Shown: piece after piece, positions 43,988-53,294 of the stretch | How the letters are laid out: every line of letters starts with the position of its first letter | How positions within the stretch are numbered: position 1 is the first letter of the stretch | Assembly (NCBI RefSeq): GCF_023516575.1 | Contig: NZ_JAMGBE010000002.1 | Location: forward strand, 310,001 to 374,000 | Source: Sphingomonas hankyongi | Lineage (GTDB): Bacteria > Pseudomonadota > Alphaproteobacteria > Sphingomonadales > Sphingomonadaceae | Direction of reading: 5' to 3' | DNA: 64,000 nucleotides | Notes under the pieces: generated by a model | Database searches by the model: none | What the model saw: only the letters and a program-made list of their open reading frames with translations | Told to the model about the DNA's origin: nothing | Position numbers and translations under genes: made by a program

Positions 43988-45231
43988 TCCACTCGAATGT
44001 CAGCAAGCCGGCGATCCCGGCTTATGCCTGGGTGGTCTTTGCGCTGACCTTCGGGCTGCTGATTTCCGATTATATGGCGCGGCAGGTCCTGAACGCCGTG
44101 TTCCCGCTGCTGAAGGCGGAATGGGCCTTGTCCGACGGCCAGCTCGGCCTTTTGTCCGGGATTGTCGCGGTGATGGTGGGGCTGCTCACCTGCCCCATCT
44201 CGCTGCTCGCGGACCGCGTCGGGCGAGTGAAAAGCATCGCTGCAATGGCGATCATGTGGAGCGTCGCGACTTTGCTCTGCGGCCTCGCTCAAAGCTATGG
44301 CCAGATGCTCGCGGCCAGGGTGCTCGTTGGCGTCGGAGAAGCCGCTTACGGCAGCGTCGGCATTGCCGTGATCATCAGCGTGTTTCCGCGTCATCTGCGC
44401 GCAACGCTCACGGCGGCTTTCATGGCGGGCGGACTTGCCGGCCAGGTGCTCGGCGTCGGCGTCGGCGGTGCAGTCGCTGCGTCGCACGGATGGCGCCTCG
44501 CCTTCCTAGCGATTGGCTTGGGCGGCCTCGTGCTTGCGCTCGCCTATCCGTTGATCGTCCGCGAATCCAAGCTGGCGGGCGAAGGGCCGATCGAGCGCGC
44601 GCAAGTGAGCTGGGCGAACATTCGTCTGCTGTTTGCGGGGCGCAACCTCAAATGCGCTTATGTCGGCAGCGGCCTCCAACTGTTCGTCGCAGGCGCGCTT
44701 CCAGCATGGCTGCCGACTTACTTCGTCCGCTACTACGACATGCCGCTGAAGGAAGCGACTTCGATCGCCGCAATCTTTCTTGCGATCGGCGGCGCGGGAA
44801 TGATCGTATGCGGAATAATCAGCGACAGGCTGGTCGCCGGCTCTGCACGCCGGGCTGTCCTGGCCGCTTGCTATTGTCTCGGTTGCGCGGTGCTGGTCAC
44901 CGCCGCGCTGAGCTTCGGGCCGGGCAGCGCGCAGCTGGTACTGCTCGCCGCAGCAATGTTCCTCGCGGGATCTACCGCAGGCCCGTCGGGAGCGATGGTC
45001 GCGAACCTCACCCCAGCCGCGCTTCACGGCACCGCATTCGCAGTTTTGACCCTTGCGAATAATGCGTTCGGTCTCGCCCCCGGCCCTATCGTCACGGGCT
45101 GGCTGGCCGACCGCATCGGCTTGCTTGGTGCAATGCAATGGCTGCCGGTCGCCAGCATGTGCGCGGCTCTGGTTTTCGTCGCGGCAGCCAGGAACCCCCA
45201 GCCTGAGCTGGCAACCGCAAGAGCGGGATAA
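43984..45231 (+). CDS. MFS transporter
   Basis: 415 residues with about twelve hydrophobic helices. MFS signature LADRVGRVKSIAAMAIMWSVATL follows helix 2, and the VGVGEAAYGSVG and GGLAGQVLGVGVGGAVAA blocks are typical of the Spinster-like/aromatic acid branch. Starts with GTG, overlapping the BKACE stop by 4 bp. Likely the inner-membrane uptake step for the operon's substrate after the TonB receptor. Confidence 0.88.
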   Translation: MIHSNVSKPAIPAYAWVVFALTFGLLISDYMARQVLNAVFPLLKAEWALSDGQLGLLSGIVAVMVGLLTCPISLLADRVGRVKSIAAMAIMWSVATLLCGLAQSYGQMLAARVLVGVGEAAYGSVGIAVIISVFPRHLRATLTAAFMAGGLAGQVLGVGVGGAVAASHGWRLAFLAIGLGGLVLALAYPLIVRESKLAGEGPIERAQVSWANIRLLFAGRNLKCAYVGSGLQLFVAGALPAWLPTYFVRYYDMPLKEATSIAAIFLAIGGAGMIVCGIISDRLVAGSARRAVLAACYCLGCAVLVTAALSFGPGSAQLVLLAAAMFLAGSTAGPSGAMVANLTPAALHGTAFAVLTLANNAFGLAPGPIVTGWLADRIGLLGAMQWLPVASMCAALVFVAAARNPQPELATARAG

Positions 45232-45234
45232 GAC

Positions 45235-46236
45235 ATGCTGAAATCGAAGCTGTGGGCGCCGCTGAGCGGCGTCGGTCCCGGGCTGTTTGCGTCCGCGATA
45301 GTTGCGGGCGCGGCCGGCTTGCTCGCCACATGGACCAGCGGCCCGATCATGCTGTTCGCATTGCTGCTCGGAATTGCCGTGAACTTCCTGGGAAAGATCG
45401 ACCGCTTCAACGGCGGAATCTCCTTCACGTCGAAATTCGTGCTGCGGTTGGGCGTCGCCTTGCTCGGCCTGAAGATCACGCTTGGCGAAGTGATCTCGCT
45501 TGGCTGGGCGCCGCTCTTGCTCGTCGTTGCAGCCATCTCGCTGACCATTCTTTCCGCGACTGCGGTCGCCCGGTGGATGGGCTTCGATCCGCGGTTCGGT
45601 GTTCTTTCGGGCGGTGCGACAGCCATCTGCGGAGCATCCGCGGCGATGGCCTTGTCGGCTGCGCTTCCGAACCATCCGAACAAGGAGCGCGCGACTCTCT
45701 ACACGGTCGTCGGGGTGTCGACCTTGTCGACGATCGCGATGCTTCTCTACCCCGCGATTGTCCGCATTCTGGGCCTCGATAGCCAACATGCGGGCATTTT
45801 CATTGGCGCCACGATCCACGATGTCGCGCAGGTCGTCGGCGCGGGCTATGCGATCTCACCGGAAACGGGCGACACTGCCACTATAGTCAAGCTGGCGCGC
45901 GTTGCGATGCTGTTGCCCGTGATTCTGACCGTAGGGTTTCTGACGCGGCCAAAGGACCTGCCGGCGGAGGACCGGCCGCCGCTGCTGCCCTGGTTCGCAA
46001 CCGTTTTTGCCGGCCTCGTCATCTTCCAGGCCTTCGTCCCGATCGAAGCCTGGATCCGCGACATCGGCAATGGCGCTTCACGCTTCTGCCTCGTCGCATC
46101 GATCGCCGCGCTGGGCATGAAGACCCGCTTCAAGGACATACTGGATGCCGGTTGGCGTCCTGTCGTCCTGATGCTCTTCGAAACGGCATTCGTCGCCGCA
46201 ATCGCCCTCGTCGCGATCGAGGCCCATTGGGTCTGA
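45235..46236 (+). CDS. YeiH family putative sulfate exporter (UPF0324)
   Basis: 333 residues, about ten membrane segments. Family marks are ALLLGIAVNF, KFVLRLGVALLGLKITLGE, GGATAICGASAAMALSAALP, IGATIHDVAQVVGAGYAIS and FCLVASIAALGMKTRFKDI. Proteins of this family are annotated as putative sulfate exporters. It starts 3 bp after the MFS gene. In an operon with a TauD-type dioxygenase it could remove sulfite or sulfate released from the substrate; this is inference. Confidence 0.88.
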   Translation: MLKSKLWAPLSGVGPGLFASAIVAGAAGLLATWTSGPIMLFALLLGIAVNFLGKIDRFNGGISFTSKFVLRLGVALLGLKITLGEVISLGWAPLLLVVAAISLTILSATAVARWMGFDPRFGVLSGGATAICGASAAMALSAALPNHPNKERATLYTVVGVSTLSTIAMLLYPAIVRILGLDSQHAGIFIGATIHDVAQVVGAGYAISPETGDTATIVKLARVAMLLPVILTVGFLTRPKDLPAEDRPPLLPWFATVFAGLVIFQAFVPIEAWIRDIGNGASRFCLVASIAALGMKTRFKDILDAGWRPVVLMLFETAFVAAIALVAIEAHWV

Positions 46237-46257
46237 CGGCACAAATTAGAAGGGATC

Positions 46258-47856
46258 GTGCCGATGAACTTTGGCGCAATGCAGGATTGGCCGCTCCGCG
46301 TAACGCGACTCATCGATCACGCCGAACGCGAGCACGCGGCGCGCGAAATCGTATCCGCACGCGCGGATGGTACGATCTTCCGAACGAACTGGAAGCAGGT
46401 CTCGCATGATGCGCGGCGGATGGCGCAGGCGCTCGAACGCGTTGGCGTGCGTCCCGGCGATCGCGTTGCAACGCTCGCGATGAACCATGACCGCCATCTG
46501 GTGTCATGGTTCGGGACGGTCGGGTCGGGAGCGGTGCTGCACACGCTGAACCCGCGATTGTTCGAGGATCAGCTGCACTTCATCGTCAACGATGCCGAAG
46601 ACCGGGTGCTGATCTACGATGCCGCCTTCGCTCCGTTGGTTGAGCGCATGAAATCAAGCTGGCCGACAATCGAACATTACGTCTGTTTCGACACGGAATT
46701 CGACGCTTGGCTGGACGCCGAGGATGGCGATTACCGCTGGTTCGAAGGCGATGAGCGGGACCCCTGCGGCCTTTGCTACACGAGCGGTACCACGGGCAAC
46801 CCGAAGGGCGTGGCGTACGAGCACCGCTCGACCGTTCTGCACGCGATGTCCGTCATGGTGCCCGACGTGTTCAACGTCTCCGCGCGATCAGTCATGCTTC
46901 CGATCGTGCCCATGTTCCACGCGAACAGCTGGTGCATTCCCTATGCGGCGGCCATTGCGGGTTTCAAGCTTGTTATGTGCGCGGACAACCAGCCGGAACG
47001 TCTGTGCGGACTGTTCGAGGAAGAAGGCGTAACCCATTCCGCAGGCGTACCCACGATCTGGCTTGGCATCATCGATCATGTAGAACGCACCGGCTCTTCG
47101 ATCGGCAAGCTCGAGATGGTGGTGGTCGGGGGCGCGGCAGCTCCGCCCGCCACGATCCGTTGGCTTCGCGATCGCGGAATCAACGTCAATCATTTGTGGG
47201 GAATGACCGAACTGTCCCCAGTCGGCAGCGTAGGCGCGCGACCGCCCGAATGGGAGGCGATGAGCGAAGACGAGCAGATCGCCTACACTTGCCGCGCCGG
47301 CCGCGCTCTGTTCGGCGTGGAACTCCGCACCGTAAATGATGATGGGACAACGCTCCCGCGTGACGGAGTTGGCTCAGGACGCCTTCAGGCCAGGGGCGCG
47401 GCAGTCGTGCGCCGTTACTTCGGCCAGGATGTGGATTGCGTCGATGCAAACGGCTGGTTCGACACGGGCGATGTCGCCACGATTCACTCGGACGGGTCGA
47501 TTCAGATCACCGATCGAGCCAAGGACGTCATCAAGTCGGGCGGCGAGTGGATCAGCTCGATCGACCTTGAGAATGCCGCCGTCGGCTGTCCCGGCGTAGG
47601 CGAGGCCGCGGCGATCGGAATTCCGCATCCGAAATGGGACGAGAGGCCACTTCTCCTCGTCGTCCGCTCGAATGGTTTCGACGTCTCCGAACAAGCCATC
47701 CGCGACCATCTGTCAGCGCGGATTCCGCGTTGGTGGCAGCCCGACGCGATCGAGTTCGTGCAGGAGTTGCCTCACACCGCGACCGGCAAGATATCGAAGA
47801 AGATGTTGCGCGATTCCTACTCTGGCTATCGTTTCGCATCGGCGGTCGAACGGTAG
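46258..47856 (+). CDS. AMP-dependent acyl-CoA ligase
   Basis: 532 residues, ANL superfamily. Motifs: P-loop [35 protein letters not shown], and the catalytic Lys in [13 protein letters not shown]. Resembles medium/long-chain fatty-acyl or aryl-acid CoA ligases. GTG 46258 is used, with ATG 46264 two codons on. In this operon it would activate a carboxylic acid formed from the substrate for further breakdown. Confidence 0.92.
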   Translation: MPMNFGAMQDWPLRVTRLIDHAEREHAAREIVSARADGTIFRTNWKQVSHDARRMAQALERVGVRPGDRVATLAMNHDRHLVSWFGTVGSGAVLHTLNPRLFEDQLHFIVNDAEDRVLIYDAAFAPLVERMKSSWPTIEHYVCFDTEFDAWLDAEDGDYRWFEGDERDPCGLCYTSGTTGNPKGVAYEHRSTVLHAMSVMVPDVFNVSARSVMLPIVPMFHANSWCIPYAAAIAGFKLVMCADNQPERLCGLFEEEGVTHSAGVPTIWLGIIDHVERTGSSIGKLEMVVVGGAAAPPATIRWLRDRGINVNHLWGMTELSPVGSVGARPPEWEAMSEDEQIAYTCRAGRALFGVELRTVNDDGTTLPRDGVGSGRLQARGAAVVRRYFGQDVDCVDANGWFDTGDVATIHSDGSIQITDRAKDVIKSGGEWISSIDLENAAVGCPGVGEAAAIGIPHPKWDERPLLLVVRSNGFDVSEQAIRDHLSARIPRWWQPDAIEFVQELPHTATGKISKKMLRDSYSGYRFASAVER

Positions 47857-47967
47857 CTTCGGATCGGCGCATTCTGGCACGGATGCGAAAGTTTCTGACG
47901 CCGACGGACAAAATGCCCACGGCGATTTCTTTATGGCTCCGCGGCTTACTTGGGAGGGGAGTCCGGA

Positions 47968-50484
47968 GTGTTTTTTCGAAATCGTTTGCTCGCGTGCGCT
48001 AGTGCCGCGTCCTTGGCCTACGGGCTGTGTTCAGTTCCAGCTGCGGCGCAGGACGCGGCTGCGTCAGCAACTCCGGCGGAAAATGCTCCCGCCGCGAATC
48101 TGTCAGCGGCTGAACCCGAGGCGCCGGCCCAGACCGAAGCGCCGGCTGCTCCAGCCGACGACACGCAGATCGTAATCACCGCGCAAAAGCGCTCCGAGAA
48201 CGTCCAGGACGTGCCGATCTCCGTCGCTGCCTTCTCGGGCGCGACGCTGGAGAAGATGAACGTCGTCAACATCGAGGGACTGGCCAAGGTTACGCCTAAC
48301 CTCAACGTCGCGAAGGGCGCGCAAACGTCTTATGTGCGTCTGGCGATCCGCGGCATCGGCGCGGCCAGCAACACGACGGTCGAGCCCAGCGTCGCCGCAT
48401 TCCTGGACGGCGCCTATGTGCCACGCGTCGGCGCAGTCATCAGCTCGATGCTCGACATGGAAAGCGTCGAAGTCCTCCGCGGTCCGCAGGGTACGTTGTT
48501 CGGACGTAACGCCAGCGTCGGCGCCGTATCGTTCCATACTGCCCGGCCGAAATTCGGCGATAACGTCTCCGGCGACGTCACGGCAGAGATCGGCAACGGC
48601 GACCGCTACAAGCTGACGGGCGTCGTCAACGTCCCGATCGGCGACAAGGCAGCGTTCCGCTTTGCCGGCTCGCAACAGTGGTTCAAGGGCTATTGGCACA
48701 ACGACTTCGACGACAAGCAGGTCGGCGGCACCGACGATTCTATCCTTCGCGGCAGCTTCCGCGCGGACGTTGGCCCGGTCGAGTGGGTGTTCCGGGCGGA
48801 CTACGCCAAGATCAAGGGCGACGCCGCGACCAACATCGACTTCGATCGCAGCAGCGTCAGCGAAAAGCAATTTGCCGGGATCACCGCATTTTTCGGAGCC
48901 CCGGACACCAATCTCAACGACAAGCACATGAACCAGTTTCTCACGGCTCACGTCAATGACGAGCAGTGGGGTCTGAACAGCACTTTGTCGTGGGATGTCG
49001 GTGGTGGATCGACGGTTCGCCTGATCAATGCCTATCGCGACTGGCAGAACACGCAGCTCGACGGGGACGTCGTCTTCATGCCGAGCAAGTTGGTATCGCG
49101 TACGGCGCCCTATGATTCAAAGAGCCAGAATCATGAGCTGCAGTTCATCTCGCCAACCAACCAGTGGCTCGACGGCCGCTTCGACCTGGTCGCAGGCCTC
49201 TATTATTTCCACGAGAAGTACGAGCAGGGAGAGCGGCTGCGCCTGAACTCGCAGTTCTGCAAAATCGTGCCCAACTCCGCGCTTCCATCGCCGCCATTCC
49301 CGCCGGGCTCGACGCAGAAGATGCTCTGCAACCAGCTTCTCGCGGCAAGTGGTGGAACGGTTGAGGACGCGGCCGTCCAGGACGTTCACCAGACGACCGA
49401 CAGCTACGCCGCTTACGCGCAGGCCAACTTCCATTTCACCGATCAGTTCTTCGCCACGCTCGGCGGGCGGTACAGCAAGGATCAAAAGGAAGGCTCGTAC
49501 GATCAGCAGGCCAATGTCCTGCTGAGGACGACGGTTCGCGCGCCTGAATCGCTCACGCTTCCGGATATCGACGACAGCCGGTTCACTTATCGCCTGGGCC
49601 TGAATTACGAGCCCAACAACGACATGCTGTTCTTCGGCACCTACTCGACCGGCTACAAGTCGGCGGGTTACAATTCCGGGGCTGGTTTCCCCTCGATCAC
49701 CCAGCCGGGTGGAGCAGGCACTCCAGTGTTCCCCGAAAGGCGCGTCTTCGATCGCGAGACGACCGGCGACTGGGAGCTCGGCGCCAAGACCAGCTGGCTC
49801 GACCACAAGCTGACGCTGAACCTCACCTTGTACCGGATGAACATCAAGGGCTTCCAGGATCGTTCGTTCAACGGGACGAGCTTTACCGTTCGCAACGCCG
49901 GCAATTTGCGCCACCAGGGCTTCGAGTTCGACGGCGTCGCCAAGCCTTGGCGCAACGTGTCGCTCTTCGCCAGCGTCGCCTATCTCGATTCGGAATTCAC
50001 CGACTATCCGGACGCGTCCAACTGGCCGGGCTTCGGAAGCATTCCAGGCTCACCGCTTACGCAAGACCTGAAGGGCAAGCCGGCAACCTTCGCCCCGAAG
50101 TGGAGCGGACGCCTTGGCTTCGATGTGAACGGCGACATTGGATCGGGCGGATATAGCTGGAACTTCAATTCCAACCTCGCATTCACGTCCAAGTTCTACG
50201 GCGGCCTCGTCAACGACGCGAACCCGCAGACGATCGTCGATGGTTATGCGTTGCTCGGCGCGCGCGCCTCGCTCAACGGCCCGGGTGATCGGTGGACGCT
50301 ATCGCTGTTCGGCAACAACCTGCTCGACAAGCAATATGAGGCCGGGAACCTGTATCAGTTCCTGGAGGGCTCGGGCGCGCTCGCGGCGCTGTTCCGCAAC
50401 GGCGAGTTCAACGGGAGCACGGCGGTTCGCCGCCTTCATGCCGACCCGCGGACGGTCGGAGCATCACTGACCTTCCGCTACTAA
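47968..50484 (+). CDS. TonB-dependent receptor
   Basis: 838 residues from GTG 47968, giving a signal peptide FRNRLLACASAASLAYGLCS ending near PAAAQ. A 60-residue Ala/Glu/Pro-rich linker precedes a TonB-box-like IVITAQKRSENVQDVP and the plug domain (VLRGPQGTLFGRNASVGAV). The barrel ends with the expected terminal aromatic-rich strand (ASLTFRY). 111 bp from the ligase gene. In sphingomonads these receptors import many organic compounds besides siderophores, so it likely takes up the operon substrate across the outer membrane. Confidence 0.92.
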   Translation: MFFRNRLLACASAASLAYGLCSVPAAAQDAAASATPAENAPAANLSAAEPEAPAQTEAPAAPADDTQIVITAQKRSENVQDVPISVAAFSGATLEKMNVVNIEGLAKVTPNLNVAKGAQTSYVRLAIRGIGAASNTTVEPSVAAFLDGAYVPRVGAVISSMLDMESVEVLRGPQGTLFGRNASVGAVSFHTARPKFGDNVSGDVTAEIGNGDRYKLTGVVNVPIGDKAAFRFAGSQQWFKGYWHNDFDDKQVGGTDDSILRGSFRADVGPVEWVFRADYAKIKGDAATNIDFDRSSVSEKQFAGITAFFGAPDTNLNDKHMNQFLTAHVNDEQWGLNSTLSWDVGGGSTVRLINAYRDWQNTQLDGDVVFMPSKLVSRTAPYDSKSQNHELQFISPTNQWLDGRFDLVAGLYYFHEKYEQGERLRLNSQFCKIVPNSALPSPPFPPGSTQKMLCNQLLAASGGTVEDAAVQDVHQTTDSYAAYAQANFHFTDQFFATLGGRYSKDQKEGSYDQQANVLLRTTVRAPESLTLPDIDDSRFTYRLGLNYEPNNDMLFFGTYSTGYKSAGYNSGAGFPSITQPGGAGTPVFPERRVFDRETTGDWELGAKTSWLDHKLTLNLTLYRMNIKGFQDRSFNGTSFTVRNAGNLRHQGFEFDGVAKPWRNVSLFASVAYLDSEFTDYPDASNWPGFGSIPGSPLTQDLKGKPATFAPKWSGRLGFDVNGDIGSGGYSWNFNSNLAFTSKFYGGLVNDANPQTIVDGYALLGARASLNGPGDRWTLSLFGNNLLDKQYEAGNLYQFLEGSGALAALFRNGEFNGSTAVRRLHADPRTVGASLTFRY

Positions 50485-50497
50485 CGTTCCGGAAGCA

Positions 50498-50540
50498 GAA
50501 GCCCCGGCGCTTTCTCCACTGGCGCCGGGGCTTCGACTTT
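50498..50540 (+). terminator. Rho-independent terminator after the catabolic operon
   Basis: Perfect 13-bp stem (50498-50510 with 50522-50534), 11-nt loop, followed by GACTTTTAG. It closes the 41097-50484 transcript. Confidence 0.9.
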
Positions 50541-50583
50541 TAGTGGGGAGATTGCGCGGCTGACATGGCCGCTCGTCCGCTGC

Positions 50584-50659
50584 TGGTGACCCCTACGGGA
50601 CTCGAACCCGTGTTTTCGCCGTGAGAGGGCGACGTCCTAGACCGCTAGACGAAGGGGCC
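50584..50659 (-). tRNA. tRNA-Glu(CTC)
   Basis: 76-nt cloverleaf on the minus strand. Acceptor GGCCCCT pairs with AGGGGTC (one G-U). The D-arm region is TCGTCTAGCGG, typical of tRNA-Glu. Anticodon stem TCGCC/GGCGA has CTC at 34-36. T-loop GGTTCGAGTCC. CCA is encoded (50584-50586). Confidence 0.95.
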
Positions 50660-50705
50660 ACACCTTTCGGGTGAGGCGGCCATATGTGGGTTGATCACGC
50701 GCTAG

Positions 50706-51167
50706 TCAATCAGCGGGAATGGCATGCTTGGGAGCCTCTGCCGACGACCAGTGGATATGGACGATCTTCCAGCCGGCGGACGTTTCCTGGAGTACCATCG
50801 TTTCCGTCGTCAGCCGATCGATCCGCTTGCCCTTGTAGCTGCCCTTCATCCGTCCCTCGCTCGCGACCCAGGCCAGCCCGCTCCCGTGATCCCCGAACCG
50901 GCGTGCGGTCGACATGCGAACCACTTTGGCGAAAGCCGCATCCGCCGGCAGATGATGCGCGGAATATTCCGCCTTGGTCCGTTCGACCCCGCCTTCCTCG
51001 AAGATAACCGCCTTGTCGGTGAGCAAAGCCGCGACCGCTTTCGTGTCACCCATGGCAAGAGCTGCATGGAACGCGTCGACGGTCTGCTCAGGCCCGTAGA
51101 CGTCAGCTGCCCCGGCCTCGGATCCCACAGCCAGCACAAGCGCTGCAACACCTAGTAATCCACGCAT
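50706..51167 (-). CDS. Secreted SnoaL/DUF4440-like (NTF2 fold) protein
   Basis: 153 residues with signal peptide (GLLGVAALVLAVGSEAGA). The mature part looks like an NTF2-like domain: TVDAFHAALAMGDTKAVAALL, VIFEEGG, a long helix-strand layout and WKIVHIHWSS near the end. No catalytic residues can be assigned. It ends the minus-strand metal-related cluster starting at 53767, with a 12-bp gap to the upstream gene. Confidence 0.75.
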   Translation of the reverse strand: MRGLLGVAALVLAVGSEAGAADVYGPEQTVDAFHAALAMGDTKAVAALLTDKAVIFEEGGVERTKAEYSAHHLPADAAFAKVVRMSTARRFGDHGSGLAWVASEGRMKGSYKGKRIDRLTTETMVLQETSAGWKIVHIHWSSAEAPKHAIPAD

Positions 51168-51179
51168 TCATGTTCCCCC

Positions 51180-52616
51180 TCAATCCAGCTTCAGCCTGAA
51201 GAAGCCCATCGCCCCGACCGGATTATGCCCACCGTAGAGCGGTGCCAGTTCGTCCGGCACGAAATTCAATGCAACGAGCGCGCCGGCGCCAAGCGATAGA
51301 TGCTCGGCAACCTGAAGGTCGCGCACCGCGCCGAGCGAAATTTTGCCCACGTCGAAAGCCGGCCCGTGCTCATCGACGTCGATCAGCTCGCGGTTCTCCG
51401 TCATCTCGCCACGCCCGAAAATCGTCCACGGTCCCTTCTTGAGCGAAGCCTCAGCGACATAGGCATCGTCTTTCAGGGCTTCGCCATGATGATCCACGGT
51501 CTTGCGGCCCCAGGCGAGCGTGCTTGCCAATTTCCACCCCGACCCAATGTCGCGGGCATGGAGGAGGCTCGCCGACCAGCGCTTTTGATCCACGCCAGGC
51601 TCGAGTTGCTCCGGGTCCTGGAAATGGCCCCAGCTTCCCTGCAGCGCGAGCGCTCGCGTCGGGTTCCACGAAATGCGTACTGCAGTCGAATCCAGCGGAC
51701 CCGTCTCGATGTTCCACCGATGCTGGTCGGGCTCGCGCGCGTTGAAACGGCTCGTCTCGATCTTCACGCGATCCAGCACAACGCCAGCCGTCACCACGCC
51801 GAAGGTGATGTGCGTCGAATCCAGCCAATGATGACTGATCGGCGCCTCGGGGGAGTCGAGGATCGCTTCGCGATGCATGAAGGCGGGCGGTCCGAATGCC
51901 GGCTCCCCGGGAAGCCCCGCATACAGGAAGGCGCTGCCTTTCGTTCCCAGGTTCTGTGAGATCGATCCGGACAGCTCCATGAAGAAGTCGTGCGGATGCT
52001 GGCGATCGATCAGCCTGTCGACCCCGTTCGCCGTTTCTCCGCTAGCTAGCAGAAGCGGATAGCCGCTTTTGCCCATGATCGGGTCCGGGCTGACCATCGC
52101 CTTGAACTGCAGGGTCCCATTGCCGAGCGGCCGCCGCGCCATGCCCATCAGCATGCCCGACGCGAAGATCTTGTCGTCGCCTCGGCGTCCGCCTTGATCA
52201 TCATAGACCAGGTTGAGGATTCCGTGCGCCATCAGCTGCCAGCTGCCTGACGAGCTCATCAGTCCCATGTGCTCGGACGTATCTGGAGCCCAGGCCGTTC
52301 CCGACGCCTCGCGCGTCATCGGGTACGCGCCCAATGCTCCCCGCATGCCGCCGTGAATGCCGGCGGCCGCGCCGTGCTCCATCCGGGAATGATCCATCGT
52401 GGCATGATCGATGACTGGGGTCGCGGGCGCTGGCTGGGGTGCGTCCGCGGGCGGCATCTGCATGCCTGGCATGTGCTCATGCTCGGTCGCCGGAGGGGTT
52501 TTCTGCTTGGGAGACGGCATTTCCATGCCTGGCATCTGCTCATGCTGAGCTAGTGCGGGAGTCGTGGTGACAGCAAGCGCAAAAGCGCTTGCCGCCGAAA
52601 GCAACTTCGTTGTCAC
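51180..52616 (-). CDS. Met/His-rich secreted protein, probably outer-membrane, metal-related
   Basis: 478 residues, GTG start with GGAGATAAATT upstream. Signal peptide ends near PALAQ. Residues 20-90 are rich in Met, His and Pro (HEQMPGMEMP, EHEHMPGMQMPP, DHATMDHSRMEHG), a pattern seen in copper-binding proteins such as CopB. The rest has alternating hydrophobic strands and a C-terminal FFRLKLD, suggestive of a beta-barrel. Function unknown; copper or other metal handling is inferred from the N-terminus and from the neighbours. Confidence 0.7.
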   Translation of the reverse strand: MTTKLLSAASAFALAVTTTPALAQHEQMPGMEMPSPKQKTPPATEHEHMPGMQMPPADAPQPAPATPVIDHATMDHSRMEHGAAAGIHGGMRGALGAYPMTREASGTAWAPDTSEHMGLMSSSGSWQLMAHGILNLVYDDQGGRRGDDKIFASGMLMGMARRPLGNGTLQFKAMVSPDPIMGKSGYPLLLASGETANGVDRLIDRQHPHDFFMELSGSISQNLGTKGSAFLYAGLPGEPAFGPPAFMHREAILDSPEAPISHHWLDSTHITFGVVTAGVVLDRVKIETSRFNAREPDQHRWNIETGPLDSTAVRISWNPTRALALQGSWGHFQDPEQLEPGVDQKRWSASLLHARDIGSGWKLASTLAWGRKTVDHHGEALKDDAYVAEASLKKGPWTIFGRGEMTENRELIDVDEHGPAFDVGKISLGAVRDLQVAEHLSLGAGALVALNFVPDELAPLYGGHNPVGAMGFFRLKLD

Positions 52617-52676
52617 AATTTATCTCCGTACGACGGGGCGCCGAGAACAACGGCGCCCCGCGCTCACATTCCGATT

Positions 52677-52904
52677 TTAGTGCTTGTGTTCGTTGGTGTC
52701 GGAGTGGCCAGAATGCATTTTGGCCATCATCTCCTCACAGCACTTGGCGCAGTCCTCAGCGCTCATTTTCCCCATCTGCCCATGCTCATGCATCTGGCCG
52801 GGCTGGTGCTCCATTGGCTGAGCCGGAGTCGCAGCCTGAGCCGGGGAATTGTCCGCAACGGGCTGTGCAGCCGCGACGGCCGCGGCAATCAAAGTCGTGA
52901 TCAT
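52677..52904 (-). CDS. Small secreted Cys/His/Met-rich protein
   Basis: 75 residues. Signal-like start (LIAAAVAAAQPVA), then Pro/Met/His-rich sequence and SAEDCAKCCEEMMAKMHSGH ending in NEHKH. Cys-x2-Cys-Cys with flanking His and Met suggests soft-metal binding. It sits between two other secreted metal-type proteins in a minus-strand series. No family recognised. Confidence 0.65.
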   Translation of the reverse strand: MITTLIAAAVAAAQPVADNSPAQAATPAQPMEHQPGQMHEHGQMGKMSAEDCAKCCEEMMAKMHSGHSDTNEHKH

Positions 52905-52939
52905 GATATTCGCTCCTAAATTCGAATTGGGTCGAAGTG

Positions 52940-53260
52940 TCAGGAGCGCTTCGGAGGTGGGGTGGCTATTTCGGGGTGGAGTCCGTGCAACTGGTGCACA
53001 GGCAATGCGATCGCGAGCGAACGCTCGGCCGATCGCTCATTGTCAGGCGATGCGCCAACGGCAGGAAGCGCAGCGGCGCATGCCATCGTGCAATCGGCAA
53101 AACCCAGTTTTCCCTTCTGCTCCGGCGCCTGCTCGGGACAGTGCTGCATCGGCATCGACGCCATTTCATGATGAGGCGCTGCCGCGGCAGGGACCGCCAT
53201 GCCTAATGGCATCAACAGCGCTGCAAGCAGCACCAGCAGCTTTATAAAGGCGCTGATCAT
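52940..53260 (-). CDS. Small secreted His/Cys-containing protein
   Basis: 106 residues with signal peptide (LLVLLAALLMPLGMAVPAAAA). The mature part opens HHEMASMPMQHCPEQ and has FADCTMACAAALP: a possible Cys pair and Met/His ligands. The C-terminal half is low in motifs. No family recognised; its place between the DUF4396 gene and the other Met/His-rich genes suggests metal or redox stress. Confidence 0.6.
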   Translation of the reverse strand: MISAFIKLLVLLAALLMPLGMAVPAAAAPHHEMASMPMQHCPEQAPEQKGKLGFADCTMACAAALPAVGASPDNERSAERSLAIALPVHQLHGLHPEIATPPPKRS

Positions 53261-53294
53261 CGCGACGACCGAATAAGCTTATGGGATTCGATGA

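Noticed and set aside
44506-45819. 437-codon minus-strand frame across the MFS and YeiH genes
   Set aside because: Spans two real overlapping-operon genes antisense, with low-complexity Arg/Glu/Gln sequence.
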